From Galbibacter pacificus (GTDB lineage: Bacteria > Bacteroidota > Bacteroidia > Flavobacteriales > Flavobacteriaceae): a stretch of DNA of 64,000 nucleotides. Positions 54,320 through 63,007 of this stretch are shown here, piece by piece (position 1 is the stretch's first letter; each line of letters starts with the position of its first letter). The translations under genes and the position numbers were made by a program. Where the stretch lies: assembly GCF_029603165.1 (NCBI RefSeq), contig NZ_JAQSVC010000002.1, positions 434,001 through 498,000 on the forward strand. The letters are read 5' to 3'. The notes below the pieces were generated by a model that saw nothing but the letters and a program-made list of their open reading frames with translations, had not been told where the DNA came from and did no database searches.

Positions 54320-54850
54320 TCATTTGATATTTCCAGCGGGGCATATTTTAATTAATAAGGTACTATCTTTTTCGAATTCTAATCGGACTTTATCATAACA
54401 ACCAGGTAAAAACCAACCATTTGCTTTTATATTATGATAACCTAATTTATATAAAGTTTGAAATATCTCATTTCCATATATATATGATTCTTTATTCTCC
54501 CTCACATACCAAAACCTGATTTTCGCATTGTGATTTGGTAGTTTGTTTAAAATTTCTTGTAATAATTTTTTATCCAAATGTCTTTGTTGAATACCATAAT
54601 TGACATCACCATTTACGCCCACTTGATTATTATTACCACTAATAATATGTGAGTTATTTTTTGTATTTATATTTTTACTTTCTTTTTCTTTAAATTGTTC
54701 ATTATTACCATTAAATTCAATGCCAAATAATTTTATGTGCTTATCAGTTGCTATACCTAAACCACATAAAATTATTAAACATAATAAGAGTATTATAATA
54801 ATATATTTCACAAAATTATTATTTAATAATTTCTCATAATTTATCGACAT
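54320..54850 (-). CDS. Leftward membrane-anchored moron protein
   Basis: 176 residues. N-terminal hydrophobic helix (IIIILLLCLIILCGLGIA), then an Asn/Lys linker (SHIISGNNNQVGVNGDVNYG) and a C-terminal alpha/beta domain (EILNKLPNHNAKIRFWYVRE ... LYKLGYHNIKANGW). The polar NNN/GDVN linker followed by an alpha/beta domain also occurs in some stress- or defence-associated membrane proteins. Opposite to the structural genes and close to attR; likely made in the lysogen. Function unknown. Confidence 0.6.
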   Translation of the reverse strand: MSINYEKLLNNNFVKYIIIILLLCLIILCGLGIATDKHIKLFGIEFNGNNEQFKEKESKNINTKNNSHIISGNNNQVGVNGDVNYGIQQRHLDKKLLQEILNKLPNHNAKIRFWYVRENKESYIYGNEIFQTLYKLGYHNIKANGWFLPGCYDKVRLEFEKDSTLLIKICPAGNIK

Positions 54851-55067
54851 ATTTTTATAAATTTAAATACATTGTAAATATCTAAAAACGAGTAATTATA
54901 ATTAAAAATATAATTTAGAAGTTTTTAACAAAAATTGTTAATATGTCTACTAAAAGGTTATTAACAGAGAAACGTTAACAGTATGCAAGTCAGATTTTTA
55001 ATTAAATAAAAAAAGGAGCAAACTTTTTTAAAGCCTACTCCCTTTATATTCTTTTTATGATAGTATT

Positions 55068-55457
55068 TTACTTATCCCTTATAGCTTTATAAGTTTCACC
55101 GCCATAACTATAGTCCATCGTATTTCCGTTATCGGAAAATTCAACCTCAATTGTTAACGTGTGTGAGCCTTCATCATCCTTCCATTGTACCAAGTATACA
55201 CCTTTCTCTATTTTTTCCCATGTACCGCCCTTAAAGTGGTAATCTTGATTAATTTTCACTTTGGTATATTGAAATTGATTTGAGAAGATTTGCAAATCCC
55301 CCGATTCATTTTTCCATATACCAACAATGGTATCAATGTTTACTACTTCTTTTTCAGGTTGTTTGCCTTCGGGCAAATAATAAAAATCGTTGATTTCGTC
55401 CTTGGAGCAAGCTACAAGCAACATAATAACTGCAATTAATGATAATGCTTTTTTCAT
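55068..55457 (-). CDS. Prophage-encoded lipoprotein, lipocalin-like
   Basis: 129 residues from ATG 55457 (MKKALSLIAVIMLLVACSKD), lipobox LVAC with Cys17. A 13-residue longer start would put extra polar residues before the signal peptide and is rejected. The mature part (DTIVGIWKNESGDLQIF ... YSYGGETYKAIRDK) has a lipocalin-like small-barrel pattern. Sits 54 bp inside attR, typical for lysogenic conversion cargo. The 217-bp gap upstream of the neighbour (54851-55067) holds no gene I can support. Confidence 0.72.
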   Translation of the reverse strand: MKKALSLIAVIMLLVACSKDEINDFYYLPEGKQPEKEVVNIDTIVGIWKNESGDLQIFSNQFQYTKVKINQDYHFKGGTWEKIEKGVYLVQWKDDEGSHTLTIEVEFSDNGNTMDYSYGGETYKAIRDK

Positions 55458-55492
55458 TGTTTGATAATTTGAATTGTTAATAAAAAATGTAT

Positions 55493-55515
55493 ACATTTAA
55501 TAAAATAACAGATGT
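55493..55515. other. attR
   Basis: Phage arm ACATTTAA (55493-55500) and ATAAC (55505-55509), then core GATGT (55511-55515). The arms are the inverted complement of those in attL. A separate palindrome, AAATGTATACATTT, spans 55485-55498. Confidence 0.8.
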
Positions 55516-56211
55516 TGTCTTGGTTGGCGGCAGTGCTTATCCGTAGCCGGGCGAAATTTCCATGGCACATAATGGCGTGCTTTTTCTGGACGAGTTGCCC
55601 AAGTTTAAAAGGAGCGTACTGGAAGTTATACGCCATCCCCCTGGAAGACCGGGAAGTTACCATTTCCAGGGCAAAATTTACAGTTACGTATCCTTCCAGT
55701 TTTATGTTGGTGGCCAACATGAACCCAAGTCCCGGCGGATATTTCAACGACCCCGATGCCCCCGTAACTTCGTCCCAGGCCGAAATGCAACGGTATTTAA
55801 GCAAAATATCGGGGCCGCTTTTGGATAGGATAGACATTCATATTGAAGTAACCCCGGTCCCGTTTGAAAAACTTTCGGAAGAAAGAAAAGGAGAACAAAG
55901 TATTGATATCAGAAAAAGGGTTACCGCCGCTAAGGTGCTACACAGAACGCTTTAATGAACTTCCCAACATTCATTACAATGCCCAAATGGGAACAAAGCA
56001 AATTAGAAAATTTTGCGTGCTGGACGATGAGTCCAAAACATTGCTGAAAAAAGCCATGGAACGCCTAAACCTTTCGGCAAGGGCTTACGACCGCATACTT
56101 AAAGTTTCCCGTACCATTGCCGATCTGGAAAACGAAACCCAAATAATGCCAGTTCATATCAGTGAGGCCATTCAATACAGAAGCTTGGATAGGGATGGTT
56201 GGTTGGGGTAA
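55511..56211 (+). pseudogene. comM: comM/yifB, 3' part, with three further lesions
   Basis: Continues the ComM ATPase: DVVLVGGSAYP, then [36 protein letters not shown] and the C-terminal [20 protein letters not shown]. Lesions: TAG at 55544-55546 where Gln or similar is expected; an extra C in a C5 run at 55637-55641, shifting PLEDREV out of frame; and another frameshift near 55931-55955 between RVTAAKVL and TERFNELP. Even precise prophage excision would not restore the gene. Confidence 0.93.
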
Positions 56212-56347
56212 AGCTACAAATACACTAAACATAGCCCCTGTATATTAATAATCCTAAATTTATTTAGCCAAAGCAAAAACTTATGTTATATTTATTATAG
56301 AAGTTATTTAATCAATAAATTACAGATTAATGTTGCCTGAAGATAAA

Positions 56348-57076
56348 ATGGAAACAATAAATATTAACTGCGATTTAGGTGAGGGTACTTTCAATGAAAA
56401 CGAAATAATGCCTTATATTCAATCGTGCAATATTGCCTGTGGCGGTCATGCCGGAGATTTGCAAAGCATGAAAGATGTGGTGAGCTTGGCGTTGAAATAC
56501 AATATCCTCATTGGTGCGCATCCGTCTTATCCCGATAAGGAAAATTTTGGTCGGAAATCTGTTGATATTTCAGCAAAAGATTTAAAGGAAAGCATCTCTC
56601 TTCAACTGGAAAATTTTGATAATGTTTTACAGGAATGTAACGGGAAACTACATCATATAAAGGCACACGGTGCGCTGTACAACGATATTGCCCGAGACAA
56701 ACGTTTGGCAACCACATTTTTGGAAGCTGTTAACATGTATAAAAAAAGAGCACTGTTGTATGTTCCATATAATTCCATAATTGCCGATGTTGCCCAAGAA
56801 AATGGATTCCAGATATTATATGAAGCCTTTGCCGATAGGAGTTATAACGAAGACTTATCCTTGGTAAAAAGAACACTTCCAGATGCGGTGCTTCATGATA
56901 AAAATGCTATTTTAAAACAGGTGCAGGATATTGCGAATCATCAAAAAGTAGTGACCATTAACGGAAGATCGCTCTTTATAAAAGCTGCTACTTTTTGTGT
57001 TCATTCTGATACCGAAAACGCCGCCCAGATTGTAAAATACCTATATAACTCTTTATACACTACTGCCATTGGATAG
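56348..57076 (+). CDS. pxpA: 5-oxoprolinase subunit A (LamB/YcsF)
   Basis: 243 residues from ATG 56348, which gives the family start METININCDLGEG; an upstream ATG at 56330 adds six unlikely residues. Signatures: CNIACGGHAGDLQSM, GAHPSYPDKENFGRK and LHHIKAHGALYNDIARD. PxpA works with PxpBC to open 5-oxoproline to glutamate using ATP. Overlaps pxpB by 8 bp. Confidence 0.93.
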   Translation: METININCDLGEGTFNENEIMPYIQSCNIACGGHAGDLQSMKDVVSLALKYNILIGAHPSYPDKENFGRKSVDISAKDLKESISLQLENFDNVLQECNGKLHHIKAHGALYNDIARDKRLATTFLEAVNMYKKRALLYVPYNSIIADVAQENGFQILYEAFADRSYNEDLSLVKRTLPDAVLHDKNAILKQVQDIANHQKVVTINGRSLFIKAATFCVHSDTENAAQIVKYLYNSLYTTAIG

Positions 57077-57803
57077 ATTTAAACTAGAATACCGGCCCTA
57101 CGGGGATAAGGCATTGTTGGTGGAATGGCCAAGAATGGTGAATGAGGAAGTATTGAACAATATACTAAAGTTCAAAAAATTAATCTTATTGAACATGGAT
57201 GGTTATGAAATCGTTCCGGCATACAACTCCCTTACTTTAATTGCACAAGTGCCCATTCGGCATAAAGAATTAATCGAGCAGCTAAAACAGCTTTACAAAC
57301 AAAAAGACATTTTTGGAAATCTCCAACGTAAATTATGGCATATTCCCGTTTGTTATGATGCCGAATTTGGCATCGACATGGAAACTTTTTCCATGGAAAA
57401 AAAGATGTCGGTACCGCAAATTATAGAACTGCACACGGCTCCATTGTATACCATTTATTGTATTGGTTTTTTACCGGGATTTATGTATTTGGGCGGATTG
57501 AACAAAGCCTTGCACCATCCAAGACGAAGCAAGCCTAGGTTAAAAATACCACAGGGCTCTGTTGGTATTGGGGGCGAGCAAACCGGCATGTATCCACAGG
57601 AATCTCCAGGTGGATGGAATATTATTGGCAATTCGCCCGTAAAGGTTTTTAATCTCAAAAACGAGAATCCCTGTGGTGTGGGCGTAGGCGATAAAATTAA
57701 GTTTTATCCAATAGACAAGGCCACGCATGAACTGATTAGCATTCAGGTAGAAGCCAAAATTTTTCATTTAAAAACATACGAACTCGATGATACAGGTAAA
57801 TAA
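57069..57803 (+). CDS. pxpB: 5-oxoprolinase subunit B (KipI-like)
   Basis: 244 residues starting at TTG 57069 inside the end of pxpA. Allophanate-hydrolase-subunit-1 motifs: YGDKALLVEWP at the start, CIGFLPGFMYLGGL, RSKPRLKIPQGSVGIGGEQT, and GGWNIIGNSPVKVFN. Forms the PxpBC complex that phosphorylates and hydrolyses 5-oxoproline. TTG start is an oddity; 17-bp overlap with pxpC supports coupling. Confidence 0.92.
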   Translation: MDRFKLEYRPYGDKALLVEWPRMVNEEVLNNILKFKKLILLNMDGYEIVPAYNSLTLIAQVPIRHKELIEQLKQLYKQKDIFGNLQRKLWHIPVCYDAEFGIDMETFSMEKKMSVPQIIELHTAPLYTIYCIGFLPGFMYLGGLNKALHHPRRSKPRLKIPQGSVGIGGEQTGMYPQESPGGWNIIGNSPVKVFNLKNENPCGVGVGDKIKFYPIDKATHELISIQVEAKIFHLKTYELDDTGK

Positions 57804-58632
57804 ACCCGGTTTCTATTCTACCATTCAAGATATGGGCAGGTTTCAATACCGCGACAAAGGTGTGCCCGTAAGTGGCGTCATGGATGCCATTTCGGCTGGG
57901 TTTGCCAACAAATTATTGAACAACGACCCAACGGCTGCCGTTATGGAAATTACCATGACAGGGCCCGAACTTCTTTTTGAAGAAGAAAGCTATATTGCCG
58001 TTTGCGGGGCAATTATGTCGCCTTCCATCAACAACAATGAAATTTATAACGACGAGGTTTACAAGGTTGTTCCGGGCGATGTATTGCGGTTTGGGAAACT
58101 AAAAAGCGGAATCCGTTGCTATTTGGCCGTTAAGGGCGGGTTTGATACCGAAGTTGTTTTGGGGAGCAGATCGTGGTATGTTTCAATTACTGAGAAATTT
58201 CATTTAACCATTGGGCTAACATTAAACATAGCGAAACACAAAGCATTTTCACCACCGGAAAACTTGCCGGGCATGGATCATAATTTTAAGGAAAAAGAAC
58301 TGGAAGTCTACAAAGGTCCTGAGTTTAATTTGTTGACGGAAGAACAAGAATATCAGGTGTTAAATGGCATTTTCAATATCGCAAAGGAAAACAGCCGGAT
58401 GGCATGTCAATTAAAACAGCAACTTTATCCGCATAAGTATTCCATACTCACGTCTTCAACATTACCGGGAACGGTACAATTTACGCCATCGGGGAAATTA
58501 ATTATTCTAATGAAAGATGCACAAACAACAGGTGGTTACCCAAGAATATTACAGCTTACCGCTAAAGCAATTGCCCTATTGGCACAAAAAAGGACCCATG
58601 AAGAAATATTATTCAGTTTAGTCGAGCAATAA
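57787..58632 (+). CDS. pxpC: 5-oxoprolinase subunit C (KipA-like)
   Basis: 281 residues: PGFYSTIQDMGRFQYRDKGV start, then GVMDAISAGFANKLLNND and a late MKDAQTTGGYPRI, the allophanate-hydrolase-subunit-2 pattern. Partner of PxpB. The three genes form an operon beside broken comM but are unrelated in function. The end faces a leftward gene with 1 bp between. Confidence 0.92.
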   Translation: MIQVNKPGFYSTIQDMGRFQYRDKGVPVSGVMDAISAGFANKLLNNDPTAAVMEITMTGPELLFEEESYIAVCGAIMSPSINNNEIYNDEVYKVVPGDVLRFGKLKSGIRCYLAVKGGFDTEVVLGSRSWYVSITEKFHLTIGLTLNIAKHKAFSPPENLPGMDHNFKEKELEVYKGPEFNLLTEEQEYQVLNGIFNIAKENSRMACQLKQQLYPHKYSILTSSTLPGTVQFTPSGKLIILMKDAQTTGGYPRILQLTAKAIALLAQKRTHEEILFSLVEQ

Positions 58633-58633
58633 G

Positions 58634-59221
58634 TTAGCCAACCACCTTTTTGGGGGCTGGTTTTTTACCTGGGTGCACTTCTTCTGCTAGAATATATAAA
58701 ATATCGTTATTGGTAATGGACTGCGAAACCGTGATGGCTTTGGTTTTAAAGTTGTCGTGATTTAACAACAAACGCCACAAAGCATTGATAAAATCAGAGA
58801 AATTCGTTGCTTCGTGATATTGCACCATGTTACTGTCGTACGCCTGGGAAATTAATTCCTTGATAATAACCCTGGACTCGTTAATCCTGTTTTTAATGGG
58901 CCTTAATGCTTCATGAACCGTTTTTGTAATATCTGGAATCAAGGCCATTGCCTTTTCCAGTTGATGGCTTTTTTGAGGCACACGTTGATCTAATGCTATC
59001 CGGGACGAAAGTAAATCAATCCTATACGTAGCAATATCGGTAAACGCCGATATTTTATTCCGTCTAAAGGTATCTTCAATTTCCTTTAAAAAAGTATATA
59101 ATTCATCAGAAGCACTAATATCTTCATTTTCAATTAAATCCTTTATTTTCCCAACAGTTGCATGGGTTTTGGTATGTATGCGGTTATACATATCCACATA
59201 TGAGGTAGTAATATTCATCAT
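58634..59221 (-). CDS. Helical protein of unknown function (DUF6261-like)
   Basis: 195 residues, all-helical; two four-helix-like halves. Features: TDIATYRIDLLSSRIALDQR and a C-terminal Pro/Lys tail (GKKPAPKKVVG). It resembles the Bacteroidota DUF6261 group, known only as a conserved family. No signal peptide. Converges on pxpC. Confidence 0.55.
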   Translation of the reverse strand: MMNITTSYVDMYNRIHTKTHATVGKIKDLIENEDISASDELYTFLKEIEDTFRRNKISAFTDIATYRIDLLSSRIALDQRVPQKSHQLEKAMALIPDITKTVHEALRPIKNRINESRVIIKELISQAYDSNMVQYHEATNFSDFINALWRLLLNHDNFKTKAITVSQSITNNDILYILAEEVHPGKKPAPKKVVG

Positions 59222-59400
59222 TGCTGCTTTTATGTTGCTAATTTGGTATAAATAAGTATAATAGGAAAGGGGAAAATACCTGATTCTTTGTAAGAAGGGA
59301 ACTATGGAATTAAGATAGCGATTTTTTGTGTAACCGCGGTTGGATTAATAAAAATTTAATACAAATTGTAGAAAAAATTAACTTTAAAATCTGAGTTCGA

Positions 59401-60231
59401 TTAATTTTTGGCAGTGTATTTAAAGTACAAAAGTTTTAACCGTTTGTCATACTGGTTTTTTTTGTAAGAAGGCCCGTTATAGGCCCTTGAAAAAGCATCC
59501 CAATCTTTCTCCCGTAGAAAAGGCAGGAGCTTATTTGCTTTTAAGTACATGCCAAATGCGTGTAAATGTTCCCGTTCGTGAATTTGCATGGCCTCAACAA
59601 ACGCATTTACAGAGGTGTAACCTAAATCTTTGTAATGGTAGCCCATAATCTGGAAAGCCCCCCACGAAGCCGATGCATGGGCTGCATCATGGAAATCTTT
59701 GCTTTTTTGTATGGAAGCGGCGGTCTCCAACCGCAAATATTCGCCTTCGCCACCTACATAGTATTTTTTGGTCCATTTAGGGTAGAGTACGTGTCGGGTT
59801 TTTGCAGAAACGTATTTTTCGGGAGAAATCCCGCGTTTTTCAAGTTCCTTCCAAAATACATGGCCTTCAAATAAAATTTTTGCCCTTCCGGAAATTAAAA
59901 AGCCTTTTCCATTGCTTTCTACTTCATTGATGGCTTTTACAATGGCCAGATCCAGATTGAATTTCTTTGAAAAGTCCATTAAATCTTTTTCAGAAAGAAG
60001 TTTGTCCGTATTGTTAAAAAGAGTGTTCTCAATGGCTAGCAATTTGCTCCATGTTTTTACCCCTACGATGCCATCGATAACCAGATCGTGTTTAAGCTGA
60101 AAGCTTTTTACGGCGGTTTCGGTATCTTTTCCGAAGTAATTGGAAATTACAACGGGAAAACCCAGTTTCACCAGAATTTGTTCCAGTAAATAAACAGCGG
60201 GATCGTACGATTTATAGCGGAGTGTTTTCAT
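59401..60231 (-). CDS. N-acetylmuramidase-family protein with peptidoglycan-binding domain
   Basis: 276 residues. Residues about 10-68 form a PG_binding_1 domain (VYLLEQILVKLGFPVV ... IDGIVGVKTWSKLL). The rest is an N-acetylmuramidase (DUF3380-type) domain: AINEVESNGKGFLISGRAKI with the likely catalytic Glu, ASWGAFQIMGYHYKDLGY, and FSRAYNGPSYKKNQYDKRL. Normally found in phages or toxin cargos. There is no signal peptide. It lies outside the prophage; whether it is a housekeeping muramidase or remnant of another element is unclear. Confidence 0.82.
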   Translation of the reverse strand: MKTLRYKSYDPAVYLLEQILVKLGFPVVISNYFGKDTETAVKSFQLKHDLVIDGIVGVKTWSKLLAIENTLFNNTDKLLSEKDLMDFSKKFNLDLAIVKAINEVESNGKGFLISGRAKILFEGHVFWKELEKRGISPEKYVSAKTRHVLYPKWTKKYYVGGEGEYLRLETAASIQKSKDFHDAAHASASWGAFQIMGYHYKDLGYTSVNAFVEAMQIHEREHLHAFGMYLKANKLLPFLREKDWDAFSRAYNGPSYKKNQYDKRLKLLYFKYTAKN

Positions 60232-60694
60232 GGATTGAAAATGTATAATTCAAATAAAAATGAAAAACATAACTCTCATTACATAGTATAAATACACAGC
60301 AAAGGTTGCCACATGCATTTGTTATGGTGTTTTTCATTAACTCGGTGCATTTGTGGTAAAACCAACATTTTATCAGTTGCAAAATTAAAAGGCATTAAGT
60401 GTCTAAAAGCCTCCGTTTCTTTGCTTTATGGCAATACATCGTTGATTAAATACTTTTAATCGAATTCTTGTAAGGGATTTTCCCCGAAAACAAACGGTGA
60501 AAACAATGTAACTAATTTGTTTTCAATTAATTATATTGCAATATGAAATTTTATAGCTATGAAGGTACTGATTTTTTTATAGTATATTAGTAGTATGGAT
60601 AGGTTTATAATGAACATGGCTTGATTTATACGCCTTTTCAGCACCTAAACTATTTATAATTAACATAATTGATAACTAACCAAATTAAGTAAAA
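60232..60694. other. 463-bp intergenic region
   Basis: AT-rich spacer between divergent genes at 60231 and 60695. I see no coding frame, hairpin terminator, RNA or convincing TAnnTTTG box in it. Confidence 0.4.
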
Positions 60695-61342
60695 ATGAGA
60701 ACCAATCAACCAAAATGGCTCAACGGCTTACTGTTGGGTTTATGCGTAGTTTTTTTAGCATCGTGTAACAAAGGAAGGAACCTTGTTGAATACAATCCGG
60801 TAGACCTTTCCCAGCATAAGTTAACGCCAAAACTTGCCGAAAAGTTAAGTAAACGTTATGTAAAGGACATGGACGAGCTCTTTGCCCAGTCCGATTCGCT
60901 GGAATACTACAAGGCACTGGTAAAGCAATTGCAAGAGCAGCAAGCAAATACTACGGGTAGTGGAAGAAGTATAAAACAAAGCGAACCGGTTACCTTTAAG
61001 CCCAAAAAACCAAAGTTTGAACTTTCTGTTTCCAGCTGGTATTCTGTAGATGAATTAATGACATATATTGACAATTCTATGGAAACCGTAGAAAAAAGTG
61101 GCGGGAAAGTAGATGGTTTTAGAATATATATTGGGGTGTTTCCAAAAGTAGGGGACGACCGAAAGAAAAATACCCTTACCACTTTTATTACCCCAACCGG
61201 ACATATGGGCAGTGGAAAAGAGGAGGGAAGCGTACTGCCCAACTTGGCAATACCGTTGTATGCTGCACAAGATATTACAGGTGTAGATCCGTTGGATTAT
61301 AGTGGTTCTGGAAACCCACCGACACGAACCTATCCTCAATAA
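60695..61342 (+). CDS. Lipoprotein of unknown function
   Basis: 215 residues. Signal peptide with lipobox (LGLCVVFLASCNKG). A soluble domain follows with WYSVDELMTYIDNSMETVEK and a late RIYIGVFPKVGDDRKKNTLT, then SGSGNPPTRTYPQ at the end. The next gene begins 8 bp later, suggesting a two-gene unit with a membrane protein. Family not recognised. Confidence 0.7.
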   Translation: MRTNQPKWLNGLLLGLCVVFLASCNKGRNLVEYNPVDLSQHKLTPKLAEKLSKRYVKDMDELFAQSDSLEYYKALVKQLQEQQANTTGSGRSIKQSEPVTFKPKKPKFELSVSSWYSVDELMTYIDNSMETVEKSGGKVDGFRIYIGVFPKVGDDRKKNTLTTFITPTGHMGSGKEEGSVLPNLAIPLYAAQDITGVDPLDYSGSGNPPTRTYPQ

Positions 61343-61350
61343 AATATGGT

Positions 61351-62076
61351 ATGACCTCAGATATAGAATTCTATTTAAAAAGGTCAATTATTTTGTTAGA
61401 AATTATAGCTTTAGTTTATTCTATAAAAACACTGTATAATAATAAATCAATATCAATTAAAATTATTGTTTTGTTATTGGTGATAACAGTCTTTATAGAA
61501 TTGCTCCAACTTGTAGCTGTAGTAGTATGGAGGTACCCAGAAATTACTGCTTTTAAATTTCTGAAAAAATGGTTTGAAAATACATTTCCCGATATTTTAA
61601 ATGGAACAGTATGGTTAGGAAGTTTATACTCTTTAGCAATGTTTTATTGCTACCTTATTTATTATAATCTTGTTAATGAAGACGCCAATTTCAAAAAAAT
61701 AATTAATATTTTTCTTATCATATATTCTTTATTTGTTTGTTACAGCCTTTTTCATTATGAAAAATTGTTAGAATCTTGGTTACAGCCCCATATGTATGCA
61801 GGTGTAATATTGACATTATTGGCTATTTTTTTGTATTTAATGACCATATTGAAAAGTGATAAAATATTAACTTTTCATAAAACTTTACCGTTTTGGATAA
61901 CAATCGGGATCCTTTTTTTTAATTTGGTAACCATGCCCATATTTATTTTTGCAAAGCAGCTCAATTTTTCGGCATCGGTATATGTGTATATTTTGGTGAT
62001 TTCCAATTATGTAATGTACGGCAGTTTTATTATCGGGTTTATCATCAATGCCCGGGAACAACGTAAATTGGAGTGA
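61351..62076 (+). CDS. Multi-pass membrane protein of unknown function
   Basis: 241 residues with seven hydrophobic segments at roughly 10-26, 33-55, 88-106, 112-130, 148-168, 178-200 and 212-232, giving a compact 7-helix inner-membrane protein. Charged loops are short; the C-terminus ends in NAREQQRKLE. Probably co-transcribed with the lipoprotein. Sequence motifs do not identify a transporter or sensor family. Confidence 0.7.
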   Translation: MTSDIEFYLKRSIILLEIIALVYSIKTLYNNKSISIKIIVLLLVITVFIELLQLVAVVVWRYPEITAFKFLKKWFENTFPDILNGTVWLGSLYSLAMFYCYLIYYNLVNEDANFKKIINIFLIIYSLFVCYSLFHYEKLLESWLQPHMYAGVILTLLAIFLYLMTILKSDKILTFHKTLPFWITIGILFFNLVTMPIFIFAKQLNFSASVYVYILVISNYVMYGSFIIGFIINAREQRKLE

Positions 62077-62193
62077 AATTGACGGGTTAGTGTGTTTTGT
62101 GATTAGGGAAAAACGTAAGGGATAAGTTGTTAGTTATTTGTTAATGGTTAATTGTTGAATCTCTGGACTCTCAACAACATAACAGCGTAGCAT

Positions 62194-62223
62194 GAGACTT
62201 CTCCTTACGTCGAAGTGACTAAA
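62194..62223. repeat. Interspersed intergenic repeat, copy 2
   Basis: GAGACTTCTCCTTACGTCGA followed by AGTGACTAAA, differing from 5059-5090 mainly by one inserted base; it is embedded in the same word set (TTAATGGTTAATTG, CTCTGGACTCTCAACAACAT) as 9273-9680. Confidence 0.6.
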
Positions 62224-62257
62224 CGCTATGCTCTACACTTTAAACTTAAAAAACTGA

Positions 62258-62998
62258 CTAATTATAAGCCTCAATGTCTCCCATGTCGATTGTAAAAAAC
62301 AAAAACTTGTGTTTTGAAGGTAGGTAAGTGGTGGTTTCCATTACTTTCCAATCGTCCCAAGAGGCCTGTAATCCGCCAATAGGTATAATTTTAACCCACA
62401 TTTTAAAGCTTTCGGGAAAGCCATTGTCTTTTAGTATCCACAAATAAGAATCTCCCGGTGTAGTTCCCCCTTCGGTATAGGTTACCAACAATGCCGACTT
62501 GCCATTTTCCAGGGTCACTAATTTTCTTTCAACCCCTTTATCCATTATTTTAAACGGTGCAACCAGCCAAAAAGAGTCGTTGTTAAAATACTTTACAGCC
62601 TTATCTATAAGTTCTTGGCGGGGTTCGGTATGCATTTTTACGCCGTCTATAAAAACTTCGCTCTTTCCGTAATTTTTTAGGTTGAGTTTTACCTGCTTAT
62701 CATCCCACTTTACATCGGCTTGGTGTTCTTGTTTATCCCATTTATAGTGATGCACATTGTTAAAAGACCATTCTATGTACCTAGTTTTTGTATAATTGGA
62801 ATAGTTAATGGCTTTTAGCATTTTCTGTGCCAATGCTTCAGCCTCGGGACCTTGCTTTCCAACAGGAACGGGCTCGTTGTACAAAAAATAAACGGCAACG
62901 CTTATTATTATTAGAAATAGCAATATTCCAATAAATAGTTTAAGTATTTTACGTAATATGTTCATATTTAAAACTTTTAAATCCTCTTTTAGGGGCAA
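62258..62998 (-). CDS. Membrane-anchored protein of unknown function
   Basis: 246 residues as a full frame, or 235 from the inner ATG at 62965 (MNILRKILKLFIGILLFLII), which puts the membrane helix at the N-terminus and looks like the better start. The exported part has VPVGKQGPEAEALAQKMLKA and many Trp/Lys residues (WSFNNVHHYKWDKQEHQADV). No recognised family. Short gap to the gamma-glutamyltransferase gene upstream on the same strand suggests co-transcription. Confidence 0.7.
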   Translation of the reverse strand: MPLKEDLKVLNMNILRKILKLFIGILLFLIIISVAVYFLYNEPVPVGKQGPEAEALAQKMLKAINYSNYTKTRYIEWSFNNVHHYKWDKQEHQADVKWDDKQVKLNLKNYGKSEVFIDGVKMHTEPRQELIDKAVKYFNNDSFWLVAPFKIMDKGVERKLVTLENGKSALLVTYTEGGTTPGDSYLWILKDNGFPESFKMWVKIIPIGGLQASWDDWKVMETTTYLPSKHKFLFFTIDMGDIEAYN

Positions 62999-63007
62999 GT
63001 TTACGGA

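Larger units (their letters stand above)
25550..55515. mobile_element. Complete-looking siphovirus-type prophage, about 30.0 kb, integrated in comM
   Basis: Bounded by a shared 5-bp GATGT at 25550-25554 and 55511-55515; left and right comM halves would join in frame across it. It holds a large serine integrase at one end, replication genes, a sigma-like factor, both terminase subunits, portal, protease-scaffold, capsid, tail tube, tape measure, fibres, lysozyme and cargo genes. Long tape measure and no sheath gene suggest a siphovirus. I see no broken phage frame, except the deliberate-looking dual-frame gene at 37624. Confidence 0.93.

Noticed and set aside
55007-55045. Possible leftward terminator after the prophage lipoprotein
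   Set aside because: The GGAG/CTCC stem is short, with a long loop and a bulge, although a T-run follows on that strand; evidence is too weak for a feature.
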